Assembly: GCA_016929065.1 (NCBI GenBank)
Contig: JAFGJO010000024.1
Coordinates: 26,451 to 90,450 of the forward strand
Direction: 5' to 3'
DNA: 64,000 nucleotides
DNA from: Spirochaetales bacterium
GTDB taxonomy: Bacteria; Spirochaetota; Spirochaetia; SZUA-6; RPPD01
Shown here piece after piece: positions 28,093-37,532 of this stretch; within the stretch, counting starts at the first letter, position 1, and each line of letters opens with the position of its first letter. The notes beneath the pieces were generated by a model. The model was not told the origin of the DNA. It was given only the letters and a program-made list of their open reading frames with translations, and made no database searches. The position numbers were made by a program, and so were the translations under genes.

Positions 28093-28977
28093 TTATTCAA
28101 GCCCCGCCACCCATGCCGGATAATCAATCTCTATAAGCGATTTCGGCCATGTCCCGTACCAGGAATACCCCACCCTTCGGTTAAACTCCAGATCATTGAA
28201 CTCATCGATAATTGTCCCGTCGCGGTTTGCGAAAATCGGGGAAATGCCGTCGTCGAGACTGCAGAAACGGGGCCATATCGGCAGAGCAGCCGGGTCCAGG
28301 ACAAGCCATCTGTCCTCGTAGAAATAACTGCCGTTGTCTAAAACCGGCGGATTCAGAGGTGTGACCTGAATCCTGATGCCGCTGATTTTCACACTGTCCA
28401 TCCAGGTCACGGCCGCAGTCACCGAATCGATAATCTCCTGGCTGGGATTCTCGATCGCCATTAACAGCCGGACAATCTTGACACTTTCTCCCGGAGTAAT
28501 CGATGGATACTCATATGCCCGCGCCTGTGCCGGTGCAAGGGTTATCTCATCATGCTGCTGACACCATGCCGTAAGGGTTGTACCGATGGTGATCTGGGAA
28601 TCTAAAATACATTCGATGCCAAGCTCAAAGGCAGCAACTGCCTCGTCACGCTGTTCGGTTTCAAGAAATTCATACGGGTATGCAGTATCTTTGATGTCTT
28701 TCAATTCAAACATGATGCCGCTCATTACATCGTCATTATAAGTGATGCGGTCATAATAACCGCCGCGCAGCGGATAAAACTGAGGCCAGCCGCCGACAGC
28801 GTATTGGGCCTCGTACAGGTAGTCGAGCGTTTTATAGACGGCCTGTTTGTAGTGGTCAAAGGGAATCTGATTGTACATTTCCGCAAGCAACCGCATGTGG
28901 GAATAGGTTGAGCGGTTGTCAAAGGCATAGGCGTAATTTTTATACCAGGTGCGGGACAGATCATCCTGTGCAGTCAT
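28093..28977 (-). CDS. Pectate lyase family 10 (PL10), N-terminally truncated
   Basis: A 294-residue protein matching the alpha/alpha barrel of PL10 pectate lyases, which cleave polygalacturonate by beta-elimination. Motifs are NRSTYSHMRLLAEMYN, LDYLYEAQYAVGGWPQFYPL, YYDRITYNDDVMSG, AWCQQHDEITLAPAQARAYEYP, ESVKIVRLLM and, at the end, VGYSWYGTWPKSLIEIDYPAWV. The C-terminus is complete. The N-terminal part expected in the family, with a signal peptide and a first GGWPKN-like segment, is missing. The frame stays open upstream for about 50 codons but overlaps the neighbouring membrane-protein gene. Without a secretion signal it may be a decaying gene. Confidence 0.75.
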   Translation of the reverse strand: MTAQDDLSRTWYKNYAYAFDNRSTYSHMRLLAEMYNQIPFDHYKQAVYKTLDYLYEAQYAVGGWPQFYPLRGGYYDRITYNDDVMSGIMFELKDIKDTAYPYEFLETEQRDEAVAAFELGIECILDSQITIGTTLTAWCQQHDEITLAPAQARAYEYPSITPGESVKIVRLLMAIENPSQEIIDSVTAAVTWMDSVKISGIRIQVTPLNPPVLDNGSYFYEDRWLVLDPAALPIWPRFCSLDDGISPIFANRDGTIIDEFNDLEFNRRVGYSWYGTWPKSLIEIDYPAWVAGLE

Positions 28978-29027
28978 CGATCCCGAAAAAAAGTCTTCCT
29001 CTGTGCTTCTGTACGAAGTCCTGATAT

Positions 29028-29618
29028 TTATTTCCGTTTTCGGGTGCTTTTTTTTACCGTCCGTCCGGGCTTCACTTTTCTGGTGTTCGCGCCGCTCTTC
29101 GAGCGTTTTTTCAAAAACGGAATAGCAAGCTTGATTCGGTCAGAAAAATAGATTATCAGTGTGGCAAAACCCGCGACAATAAAAGCAGTCAAGGCAAGCC
29201 AGTATCCCTGAAGATACCCGATTACCAGCTTGTCTGCTGCCCTGGCCCGGGCATCAATGGCAATCTGGTTTCGAAGGAGAATTAAAAATAAAATACCGGC
29301 AATAGAAGCTGCAATGCAAAGAATAAAAGATGATTTTTTCTTTAAAAAACTGCAGATTATACCGGCGATTGCAGCTGCAAGTGCGGCTGTTCCAAACTCT
29401 TTTGCATTAAACCGCTGGTTGTTGGTAAATGCCGAGAACGCGCTGCCGGGAATCGTTTTTCCGGTTACGGCAAGTTCAATTCCGGTAATACTTCTGCTGC
29501 TGTTGTTTTCGGGACAGGAGACAAGGATAAAGGGGAGGAAAAAACACAGGACAACAAGTGCAAAAAGTGGTGCCCTGATGTAGCCAAGTTGCGGTTTCAA
29601 TTTAAACTTTCCTGCCAT
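29028..29618 (-). CDS. Membrane protein of unknown function (about 196 aa)
   Basis: Starting at the ATG at 29616-29618 (MAGKFKLKPQLGYIRAPLF), this protein has four hydrophobic helices (about 15-35, 75-93, 98-115 and 135-155) and a very basic C-terminal tail rich in Lys, Arg and Ser. A GGAGG ribosome site lies upstream of the start. The residues after the first helix (SCPENNSS) could be periplasmic. No family is recognised. Its 3' end overlaps the open frame upstream of the pectate lyase, and it follows tyrS in the same direction. Confidence 0.65.
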   Translation of the reverse strand: MAGKFKLKPQLGYIRAPLFALVVLCFFLPFILVSCPENNSSRSITGIELAVTGKTIPGSAFSAFTNNQRFNAKEFGTAALAAAIAGIICSFLKKKSSFILCIAASIAGILFLILLRNQIAIDARARAADKLVIGYLQGYWLALTAFIVAGFATLIIYFSDRIKLAIPFLKKRSKSGANTRKVKPGRTVKKSTRKRK

Positions 29619-29645
29619 GTTATTCCTCCAATATTTAATCAAAAA

Positions 29646-30881
29646 CTACTTTACTATAACCCGAAAAAACCGTTTTTTGCCAGCCTTCAGAATAATATTT
29701 CCGTCTTTTACGGCACCAGCCTTTACAATAAAATCGATATCTGTAATCTTTTCATCGTTGACAATTGCCCCGCCCTGGCTCACCAGCCTGCGCGCCTCGC
29801 TTTTCGATGCGCACAGGGACGTGCGGGCAAAAAGATCCATAATATTGATGCCTGCTTCAAATTCAGATTCTGCAATCTCAATCGACGGCATTGCCTCAAG
29901 ATCGCCCTGCCCGTCTCCGCCGAACGCAGCCTTTGCTGCGGCGATGGCCTCATCGGCTTTTTCTTTTCCGTGAATCAGTTTTGTGTATTCCCAGGCGAGC
30001 ACTTCTTTTGCCTTGTTGATGTCTGCATCGGGGGCGCAGATGGTCTTGATCTCATCGAGTGACAAAAAGGTGAACAGCTTCAAGAATTTTTCCACATCGC
30101 GGTCGTCAACATTCCGCCAGTACTGGTAAAAATCATATACTGAACACATAGTTGGATCCAGAAAAATCGCGCCCTGTTCACTCTTGCCCATTTTTTTGCC
30201 GTCCGCGCGGGTTATCAGGGGAAACGTAAGGCCGAATACTTCAGCCTTTTCCTCCCGCCGGACAAGATCTATTCCCGCGACAATGTTGCCCCACTGGTCG
30301 TCTCCGCCGATCTGCAGCGTGCATTTTTTTCTGCGGTACAATTCGAGATAGTCATAGGACTGCAGAAGCTGGTAATTGAATTCGATAAAGGTAAGTCCGG
30401 TTTCCATGCGCTTTTTATAGGCCTCGAAGGTGAGCATGCGGTTGACCGAAAAATGAACACCAATCTCCCGCAGAAAATCGATATAGTTCAGGTTCGCGAG
30501 CCAGTCGGCATTGTTGACAAACCAGCCGTTTTTTCCATCCATGGTCACTACAGCGGAAAGCTGCTTTTGTATGCTCTGTACATTTTCGTTAATGTCTTCA
30601 TAGGTGAGCATTTTGCGCATCTCTGTTTTTCCGGACGGGTCGCCGATTCGTGCGGTACCCCCGCCCAAAAGCAGAACAGGTTTGTGGCCGGAGCGCTTCA
30701 GGTGCGCGAGGGCAAAGACCGGCACCATATGTCCCACATGGATACTTGGCCCGGTGGGATCGACCCCGACATAAAAGGTAATGGGCGCGGCTTTCATTGC
30801 ATTGTTCAATCCCTCAAGATCGGTGCACTGCTGGATAAACCCGCGATCCTGTAATACCTGCAAACCTTCACACAGTTCCAC
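29646..30881 (-). CDS. tyrS: Tyrosyl-tRNA synthetase
   Basis: A 411-residue class I synthetase that charges tRNA-Tyr. The HIGH-type motif is HVGH in PSIHVGHMVPV (about 46-55) and the KMSKS-type motif is KMGKS (about 229-233). LLGGGTARIGDPSGK, QSYDYLELYRRKKCTLQIGGDDQWGNI and TFPLITRADGKKM are typical of the TyrRS type that has the S4 RNA-binding domain at the C-terminus (about 345-405). No T-box leader is seen upstream. Confidence 0.96.
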   Translation of the reverse strand: MELCEGLQVLQDRGFIQQCTDLEGLNNAMKAAPITFYVGVDPTGPSIHVGHMVPVFALAHLKRSGHKPVLLLGGGTARIGDPSGKTEMRKMLTYEDINENVQSIQKQLSAVVTMDGKNGWFVNNADWLANLNYIDFLREIGVHFSVNRMLTFEAYKKRMETGLTFIEFNYQLLQSYDYLELYRRKKCTLQIGGDDQWGNIVAGIDLVRREEKAEVFGLTFPLITRADGKKMGKSEQGAIFLDPTMCSVYDFYQYWRNVDDRDVEKFLKLFTFLSLDEIKTICAPDADINKAKEVLAWEYTKLIHGKEKADEAIAAAKAAFGGDGQGDLEAMPSIEIAESEFEAGINIMDLFARTSLCASKSEARRLVSQGGAIVNDEKITDIDFIVKAGAVKDGNIILKAGKKRFFRVIVK

Positions 30882-30960
30882 AAACGTCTCCTTGATTAGT
30901 CCATTCTGCGGGTAAAATCCAAAACTTCGAAATCTTTTATTCGTGATTTTGGGATTTTCC

Positions 30961-32292
30961 CTATGATCTTTTGTAATCCTTAATTTCCTGCCGGATGCGC
31001 GCCGACAATTCGTTTACATTTACCCGCACCTGCTCCATGGAGTCACGGAACCGCAGGGTGACGGTATTGTTTTCTTTTGTCTCATAGTCGATGGTAATCC
31101 CGTACGGGGTGCCAATCTCATCCTGTCTGCGGTAGCGTCGCCCGATTGCCCCGCCATGGTCATAGAACGTTGAAAACTCTTCGCGCAAATCAAGTTCGAT
31201 TTTTTTTGCCAATTCGGCAAGCCCGTCTTTTTTCACTAGCGGGAACACGCCGACTGTTACCGGTGCGATTTTTGGATGAAAACGGAGCACAGTGCGAGTT
31301 TCTCCCTGGGCTTCATCCTCATCATAGGCATCGGCGAGTACGACCAGCACCTGACGGGTGAGCCCGGCAGAGGTTTCGATAACATACGGGACAAACCGTT
31401 CCTTTGTCTCTTCATCAAGATAGTTCTGTTCTTTGCCGCAGAACTTTGTATGCTGGCCAAGGTCATAATCGGTCCTGTTGTGAATCCCTTCAATTTCACT
31501 GAATCCGAAGGGAAACTCGTACTCAACATCGTAGGCATCCTTAGCGTAAAATGCGAGTTCATTCGGCCCATGCTGATGGAACCGCAGTTTGTTTTTACGG
31601 ATACCGAGTTTTTCATAATATTCGATGCGTTCTTTTTTCCAGTATTCAAACCACTTGTCATCCTCACCCGGCTTGATGAAATACTGCATTTCCATCTGTT
31701 CGAATTCACAGGTGCGGAAGATAAAGTTTTTTGTGGTGATTTCATTGCGGAATGCCTTTCCGATCTGCGCAATTCCGAACGGTATCTTTACCCGGCTTGT
31801 CTGAACAACATTCTTGAAGTTCACGTAAATTCCCTGTGCAGTTTCGGGGCGAAGATAGACAACCGAGGAAGCATCCTGGACCGGGCCGATGCTTGTCTTG
31901 AACATGAGGTTGAACATGCGCGGCTCGGTGAGTTCGCCGCCGCAGTTGGGACATTTTTTGTTTTTCCGAAATTCCTCTTCGAGCTGGTCTTCGCGGAACC
32001 TCATTTTACAGCCCTTGCAGTCCACCAGCGGGTCCGAGAAATTGGCAACATGGCCGGATGCTTCCCATACCTTGGGGTGCATGAGAATGGCCGCGTCGAT
32101 ACCGACAATATTGTCGTGCAGCTGGGTCATCTCTTTCCACCAGAACTGTGCGATACGGTTTTTAAGTTCCACGCCAAGAGGGCCGTAGTCCCAGGCGGAT
32201 GAGAGCCCGCCGTAGATTTCACTTGACTGATAAATAAATCCCCTGCGCTTGCACAGCGAAGTGATTTTTTCCATTGTGACGATATCTGACAT
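30961..32292 (-). CDS. glyS: Glycyl-tRNA synthetase (single-chain, alpha2 type)
   Basis: A 443-residue class II synthetase that charges tRNA-Gly. I chose the ATG at 32290-32292 (MSDIVTMEKITSLCKRRGF) because AGGAGA stands just upstream; an earlier in-frame codon would add 16 residues from the repeat-bearing leader. Motif 1 lies around GPLGVELKNRIAQFWW, motif 2 around FRNEITTKNFIFRTCEFEQMEM and motif 3 near the C-terminus. A zinc-binding insert has CKGC (near 90) and CPNCGGE (near 110). It is the homodimeric form, not the alpha-beta GlyQ/GlyS type. Confidence 0.95.
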   Translation of the reverse strand: MSDIVTMEKITSLCKRRGFIYQSSEIYGGLSSAWDYGPLGVELKNRIAQFWWKEMTQLHDNIVGIDAAILMHPKVWEASGHVANFSDPLVDCKGCKMRFREDQLEEEFRKNKKCPNCGGELTEPRMFNLMFKTSIGPVQDASSVVYLRPETAQGIYVNFKNVVQTSRVKIPFGIAQIGKAFRNEITTKNFIFRTCEFEQMEMQYFIKPGEDDKWFEYWKKERIEYYEKLGIRKNKLRFHQHGPNELAFYAKDAYDVEYEFPFGFSEIEGIHNRTDYDLGQHTKFCGKEQNYLDEETKERFVPYVIETSAGLTRQVLVVLADAYDEDEAQGETRTVLRFHPKIAPVTVGVFPLVKKDGLAELAKKIELDLREEFSTFYDHGGAIGRRYRRQDEIGTPYGITIDYETKENNTVTLRFRDSMEQVRVNVNELSARIRQEIKDYKRS

Positions 32293-32309
32293 AATTTCTC
32301 CTGGATATA

Positions 32310-32435
32310 AAAAACCACAGATTCCCGCGCATTTATCCACGCGGACACCGATTTACACCGATAAAAAATAAATGCAAATATAGTCTATTTCAAAATGATC
32401 CAATCTGCGAATATTCGTGTCATCAGCGGTTTCTT
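32310..32435. repeat. Dispersed intergenic element, type C
   Basis: The gap between gltX and glyS holds a roughly 125-base element. One end reads AACCACAGATTCCCGCGC followed by CACGCGGACACCGATT, and the other reads CAATCTGCGAATATTCGTGT followed by CATCAGCGGTTTC. The ends are imperfect inverted copies of each other. Sequences of this ACCACAGATT...ATCAGCGGTTT type are common intergenic repeats in many bacterial genomes. No coding potential is evident. Confidence 0.5.
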
Positions 32436-32468
32436 TTAATTCTATTTTAAGCAGCCATTCTATACATT

Positions 32469-33932
32469 TCAGGATAAAAGCGCAATTGCCTTTTCTATCC
32501 GTTCAAGCGTTTTTTCTGTCCCCAGAATGTGCATCGAATCGATGAGCGGCGGCGACTGGGTTGAACCGGTAATCGCCACGCGGAGCGGCATTAACAGCGC
32601 GCCCAGTTTTACTTCAAGCTTTTCTGCATCCTCCCGGAAAATGGCTTCGATCTCATCATGGGATTTTCCGGCAAGCCCGGGAACAATCTCTTTCAGTTTT
32701 TGGAGGATTTTCACTGTTGTTGCTTTGTCTGTTTTTTTGGGAATAAGCGTTTCCGGATCTTCGATGGCAACATCCCTGAAAATGAACCCGGCCAGGCCGG
32801 CAACATCGGAAAACACGATTAACCGTTCCTGAACAAGCGGAATAATCTGTTGGATAATCCCTGCTTGTTCAGCGGTCGGCGGATCTGCTACGAATCCCTC
32901 CTTTGCCAGCCAGGGTGTAATCCCTGCTGCCAGTTCATCGGCAGACATTCTGCGGATATACTGGCCGTTGAACCAGTCGAGTTTCTGGTAATTGAACACC
33001 GCGCTCGATTTCGAGAGTTTGTCCATGGTAAACAGCTCTTCCAGTTCCTGTTTTGTGAAAAATTCCCTGGAATCATCATATGACCAGCCAAGAAGTGTTA
33101 TATAATTGAGAACTGCTTCCGCAAGATATCCTTTCTGCCGGAATTCGATTGCACTTGTTGATCCGTGCCGTTTGGACAGTTTTTGGCCGTCCTCCCCCAT
33201 CACCATCGGGAGATGGCAAAACTTCGGCGGTTCCCATTCAAATGCCTTATAAAGCAGAATATGCAGCGGCCCCGATGAAATCCATTCCTGCGATCTCATG
33301 ACATGGGTAATCTCCATGAGGTGATCGTCTATCACATTTGCCAAATGGTACGTGGGAAATCCATCGGTTTTTATAATTACCGGATCCGGATTGATATCGA
33401 TGTTTTCTTTGGATATATCGCCAAGGATTTCATCATGGAATGCGGTGGCGCCTTCGAGCGGAATGGCAAAGCGGATGACATACGGAGTTCCGGCATCTTC
33501 GAGTTTTTGCCGTTCTTCTGCAGCGAGGAGGCGGCACTTGCGGTCGTATCCGAGCGCGGATTTGGTTTTCGTTTGTTCTTCGCGAAGTTCCGCCAGTCGC
33601 TCTGAAGTGCAGAAACACTTGTAGGCATGGCCGGTTTCAAGCAACTGTTGCGCATATTGCTTGTATACATCAAACCGCTGTGACTGCACATACGGGCCTT
33701 TTGGGCCGCCGACATCAGGGCCCTCGTCCCAGTGAATGCCGAGCCATGCAAAAGTATTATAGATGTCCTGCATTGCCTCCGGTGTGGAACGTGTCTGATC
33801 GGTATCTTCTATGCGAAGAATAAACTGCCCCTTGTTTGCTTTCGCGAAAAAATAGTTAAAAATGGCGGTCCGCACCCCGCCGATATGCTGCAGCCCGGTC
33901 GGCGACGGCGCATACCGTACTCGTACACTCAT
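32469..33932 (-). CDS. gltX: Glutamyl-tRNA synthetase
   Basis: A 487-residue class I synthetase. The HIGH-type motif lies in PSPTGLQHIGGVRTA (about 9-23) and the KMSKS-type motif is KLSKRHG (about 251-257). RIEDTDQTRSTPEAMQDIY is the conserved glutamate-site segment, and LLGWSYDDSREFFTKQEL marks the stem-contact region. The C-terminal helical anticodon-binding domain runs from about 330. Length and order are those of the non-discriminating or discriminating bacterial enzyme; which of the two cannot be told from sequence by eye. Confidence 0.96.
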   Translation of the reverse strand: MSVRVRYAPSPTGLQHIGGVRTAIFNYFFAKANKGQFILRIEDTDQTRSTPEAMQDIYNTFAWLGIHWDEGPDVGGPKGPYVQSQRFDVYKQYAQQLLETGHAYKCFCTSERLAELREEQTKTKSALGYDRKCRLLAAEERQKLEDAGTPYVIRFAIPLEGATAFHDEILGDISKENIDINPDPVIIKTDGFPTYHLANVIDDHLMEITHVMRSQEWISSGPLHILLYKAFEWEPPKFCHLPMVMGEDGQKLSKRHGSTSAIEFRQKGYLAEAVLNYITLLGWSYDDSREFFTKQELEELFTMDKLSKSSAVFNYQKLDWFNGQYIRRMSADELAAGITPWLAKEGFVADPPTAEQAGIIQQIIPLVQERLIVFSDVAGLAGFIFRDVAIEDPETLIPKKTDKATTVKILQKLKEIVPGLAGKSHDEIEAIFREDAEKLEVKLGALLMPLRVAITGSTQSPPLIDSMHILGTEKTLERIEKAIALLS

Positions 33933-34000
33933 GGTTGATTCCTTTGGTTAATATATGTGCAAAAGTATAAAGTGAGTTGAACAGGGTGGTCAAGTGGAGA

Positions 34001-34034
34001 AAAAAAATGCCCGGCATCATGCAGAAACCGGGCA
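34001..34034 (-). terminator. Rho-independent terminator of the delta-60 lipoprotein gene
   Basis: On the minus strand TGCCCGG (34028-34034) pairs with CCGGGCA (34008-34014), followed by seven U residues (34001-34007). It lies 20 bases beyond the stop of the lipoprotein gene at 34055. Confidence 0.9.
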
Positions 34035-34054
34035 GGGAATTTTCATTATTGATT

Positions 34055-36520
34055 TTACTGATAGTATTTAGCGACCGCCATATCATAACCGGTACCGCCG
34101 TTGGCAAAACCGCCGACAAAGAAGGTGCCATTTGGAAGAATGCGCATGGATATGGGAATGTTTTTTCCCTCGCCCCAATCCGTTTTCACTGTTCCGTTTG
34201 TTCCGAATCCGGTATCAATTGTTCCATCAGCATTATACCGGGAAACACACCATTCTCCCACTAAGGTATCAAGATTACCGTAAAAAAACGGTACGATGAT
34301 TTTACCGTCAGACTGGACGCCAAAATCATTGAGCCAGGAATCTGTAAACATCATTTTTCCTCCTGAACCCCAGGCTGTATCGGGCGTGCCGTCGGAATTC
34401 AGGCGAAACAGTACAACAATTCGCGGCGAGATGTTCGCAAGATTGGCAGAGACAGTGATATTACCCGCCGCATCAGCTTCGATGCTCGATGCATAGTAGT
34501 GGCCCTCTATTGAATTTTCGGTGTAAACGCCGTTTGTCGCAAAGCCGGTATCGTGCGTACCGTTTGCGGTAAAGCGAACAACATGGATTCCGTCATCGCC
34601 ATCATTACATGATAAAAGAATGCTGCCATCGGCCTGAATGCAGATATCGGAGACTGCAAAAAGTGACACCCCGGAGGCAACTGCGATACCGCTGTTAAAA
34701 TCGGTATCGTATGTTCCGTCTGCATTGAATTTTGCGCAAAAGGCCCCGCCGGTTGTCGTACCGGCAATTAAAAAGGATCCATCAGGAAGCATTTCCACGC
34801 AATTGCCTGCGTCAGCATCGTATTCCACCGAACCGCCGGTCCCAAAGGCGGTATCAAAACTCCCGTCTGTATTGAGTTTCGAGAAAAACAGAGGAGAATC
34901 ATAATATTCGCCATACTCGTCGGCTTTAACGCCCAAAAGCAATATCTTGCTGTCAGGAAATACTGCCGCGTCGATATAATCTATACCTCCGTCGACAAAT
35001 AATAGTTTTCCGGTGCCGTTGCCAAATGCTGTATCCTGAGTTCCCTCGGGTGTTATTTTAAAAAGGATTGGAATCCGGTTTGTATATCCAAGCAGTGAAT
35101 GCCCTATCGCAAGACACGAACCGTCAGCGAAATCAATAATTTTGTCTGTACACTCCATACTGTTGCCGACTGAAATCAGTTCAATACCGTCACCGGAAAA
35201 GCTGCTTACCGGTTCTCCGGCGGCAGAAAATTTGGCGAAAAGCAGATCAAAACTCTGTCCCCTGATCGAATCCCGATATCCTGTTGACCCGAGAACCATC
35301 GGTGATGTCCCGTCTGCAATAATGATATCGACAAATTGGGTACCGACCGTACCGACAGCGACAGAAGTTTCTCCATCGGATGAAAAATCGGTATTGAGCG
35401 TGCCGTCAGACTGTAACGAAACGACAAATCCGGTTGATTCGGTATAATCCGCACCAAATGACCCGGTCAGAAATATATTGTCGGATGAATCTACCGTGCA
35501 TGCTTCAAACCGTTCGATATCGGCCGGACTGGTGATGGTGACTATACCGGAGGTGCCAAAGGAGGTATCCAGAACGCCGCTGCTGTTTACCCTTGAAACA
35601 ATTTTTACTCCACCGTTGTTATTGTAATGTGCGGCAATTGCAACACTCCCGTCACCGTGGAGAGCAATATCGGAAATGGCGTAATTCTCGAGTTCTACAA
35701 TTCCGCTGTCTCCATATTCGGTATCCACTGTTCCATCGGCATTCAGACGGAAAAGAACGTTATAATTCGCGATAATGATTCTGTCGGACGGGTCAATGAC
35801 AGAAATATGTCCGTCGGTGTCTTCAAGGAATCCCGAATTTCCGTATGCGGTATTTATTGTACCGCTTTCGGTAAAGCAGATGACCGCCTCACTGTAAGTG
35901 TCGTCGTCCCATTCAGTAGCGCCCGGTGTCGTACAGCTTGTCATGGCGATAATGTTTCCGCTTGAGGTGACCAGTACTTTATTGCATGAGCCACGGGTAT
36001 TGGCGCCGAATGAATAGGAGACATACCCTCCTGTACCAAAACCGGTATCCAGCGAGCCGTTCGCATTCAGCCGGCAGAGCCAGACATCAGTCGCATGGTC
36101 GCCAACCTGCAAGCTGCCGCCGAGTATAATTTTGTCATCGGGTTGTATTGCCATGCTGCGGAAGTATGACAATATATTAAGGTTAAATGCATAGGGAATG
36201 AGTTTTCGGCTGCCGCCAACCCCAAATGTATTATCCGCAGTGCCATCGGTATTTCTGCGCATCACCGCGTACTCAATATAGTTTTCCGAATAGGCATAAA
36301 GAATGACCGGTTTGCCCGATGACTGAAGCGCCGTTTCAACCGGTCCGGCATATCCGGGACCGACATCCACCAGCGTCATTCCGTTGCTCCCATACGACAA
36401 GACGCGGGCGCCGGCTGAGGTATATTCCGGCTTTGCTTTGGCAAAATCACATCCATTTAAAAATTGTGTAATTGCAATTAGCATAAAGAGAGAGATAGAG
36501 GAAAACTTTGCATTTTTCAC
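34055..36520 (-). CDS. Lipoprotein with delta-60 repeats
   Basis: An 821-residue surface or periplasmic lipoprotein. The N-terminal signal ends in the lipobox LNGC (near residue 24). The rest is built of about 13 copies of the delta-60 repeat (TIGR02608), each ending in a segment like NADGTVDTEYGDSGIV or NANGSLDTGFGTGGYV, spaced about 50-65 residues. These form beta-propeller-like structures, often in secreted or cell-surface proteins; the ligand is unknown. The gene is monocistronic, with a terminator at 34001-34034 and a 264-base AT-rich divergent region upstream. Confidence 0.88.
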   Translation of the reverse strand: MKNAKFSSISLFMLIAITQFLNGCDFAKAKPEYTSAGARVLSYGSNGMTLVDVGPGYAGPVETALQSSGKPVILYAYSENYIEYAVMRRNTDGTADNTFGVGGSRKLIPYAFNLNILSYFRSMAIQPDDKIILGGSLQVGDHATDVWLCRLNANGSLDTGFGTGGYVSYSFGANTRGSCNKVLVTSSGNIIAMTSCTTPGATEWDDDTYSEAVICFTESGTINTAYGNSGFLEDTDGHISVIDPSDRIIIANYNVLFRLNADGTVDTEYGDSGIVELENYAISDIALHGDGSVAIAAHYNNNGGVKIVSRVNSSGVLDTSFGTSGIVTITSPADIERFEACTVDSSDNIFLTGSFGADYTESTGFVVSLQSDGTLNTDFSSDGETSVAVGTVGTQFVDIIIADGTSPMVLGSTGYRDSIRGQSFDLLFAKFSAAGEPVSSFSGDGIELISVGNSMECTDKIIDFADGSCLAIGHSLLGYTNRIPILFKITPEGTQDTAFGNGTGKLLFVDGGIDYIDAAVFPDSKILLLGVKADEYGEYYDSPLFFSKLNTDGSFDTAFGTGGSVEYDADAGNCVEMLPDGSFLIAGTTTGGAFCAKFNADGTYDTDFNSGIAVASGVSLFAVSDICIQADGSILLSCNDGDDGIHVVRFTANGTHDTGFATNGVYTENSIEGHYYASSIEADAAGNITVSANLANISPRIVVLFRLNSDGTPDTAWGSGGKMMFTDSWLNDFGVQSDGKIIVPFFYGNLDTLVGEWCVSRYNADGTIDTGFGTNGTVKTDWGEGKNIPISMRILPNGTFFVGGFANGGTGYDMAVAKYYQ

Positions 36521-36784
36521 GAAATTACTCCTTGAATATAAACAGTATTTTATATCATTTTTTATAAATCCATATCATGATATATTGCAGATTTTTTTCC
36601 AAAAAAACCTTATTTTAGTTTTTTCGTTGCCAATATATCACAATAAATATTAATTTTCCATTATCGTACAGTTTTTTTAATTTTATAATTAAAGCCTGCA
36701 TCATGCACATTTAATTGTCTGCCGTACGTCTTTATATTGCCTTTTTGATAAATCCATACAATACTATCAGTAGCGGAGGAGATT

Positions 36785-37438
36785 ATGAAAAAAACAGCAA
36801 CCTTGTTATTGCTCACTTTCTGTCTCAGCATGGGTTTTTCCCAGGAAACAAATCAGATAAACCCTGCCGAGTATACTGCGATTCTGCAGGATTTCTCGTC
36901 AGGGAAGCCGGTTGAGGGGAATTGGATTCTTGACAGTTCAATGCTGTCACAGACAAACACGTCAGTGCCCTGTGCAAAATATATACTCCCTTTGCAGCAG
37001 AATAATGTAAATCATCTTTTACAGTTCACTGCAACCAGCGGGATTGCAGCTGGAAAGATCGGGTATGGGATGCATTTTCTCGCGTCGGAAATCAGGGACC
37101 CTGCAGGCTACGGGTATGGGCAATCATTTTTAGTCTGGATTACCCGCGATGAGGCACATTATCAGAACAGCAGTACGTATGTCCAGCTCTATCGCTCCTT
37201 TTCTGATTACAGGATGGTGGAAATTGGAAGCGTCGCAATAGCAGAATCGATCAATGATGAGCTTGTCTGTGAGGTGTATGTCAACACGATCCATAAAATT
37301 ATCTTCATCTCCATAAATGGCGATTTGAAACTTTTTATACCGGTAAAGGATTTTGATTTTACAGGGAACAGTATCGCATTTCGAACCATGGGCGGACCGG
37401 TCAGTTTTACAAAATGTGTTATATCGAAAAAAGATTAA
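36785..37438 (+). CDS. Secreted protein of unknown function (217 aa)
   Basis: A typical signal peptide (MKKTATLLLLTFCLSMGFSQ, cleavage near 19) precedes a 198-residue domain rich in beta-type sequence and aromatic residues (WILDSSML, YGYGQSFLVWITRD, TYVQLYRSFSDYRMVEIGSV). Two cysteines remain in the mature part, near the ends (about 60 and 213), besides one at about 160. GGAGGAG lies ahead of the ATG. The pattern resembles a jelly-roll or laminin-G-like fold, but I do not recognise the family. The 264-base region upstream (36521-36784) is AT-rich and presumably holds divergent promoters. Confidence 0.78.
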   Translation: MKKTATLLLLTFCLSMGFSQETNQINPAEYTAILQDFSSGKPVEGNWILDSSMLSQTNTSVPCAKYILPLQQNNVNHLLQFTATSGIAAGKIGYGMHFLASEIRDPAGYGYGQSFLVWITRDEAHYQNSSTYVQLYRSFSDYRMVEIGSVAIAESINDELVCEVYVNTIHKIIFISINGDLKLFIPVKDFDFTGNSIAFRTMGGPVSFTKCVISKKD

Positions 37439-37532
37439 CCTCTTGCGCTTGTGCTGAAATTACGGTATAACATTTCAATTGAAATTATTCTCAGGATAGT
37501 ATTTCTGTACCATATAACGAGGAGTTTTTTTC

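Noticed and set aside
31276..32202. A long plus-strand frame (308 codons) opposite glyS.
   Set aside because: It is antisense to a gene with all synthetase motifs, has no ribosome site, and shows no family features.
29646..33932. T-box leaders for tyrS, glyS or gltX.
   Set aside because: No T-box core sequence was seen upstream of these genes on the coding strand.
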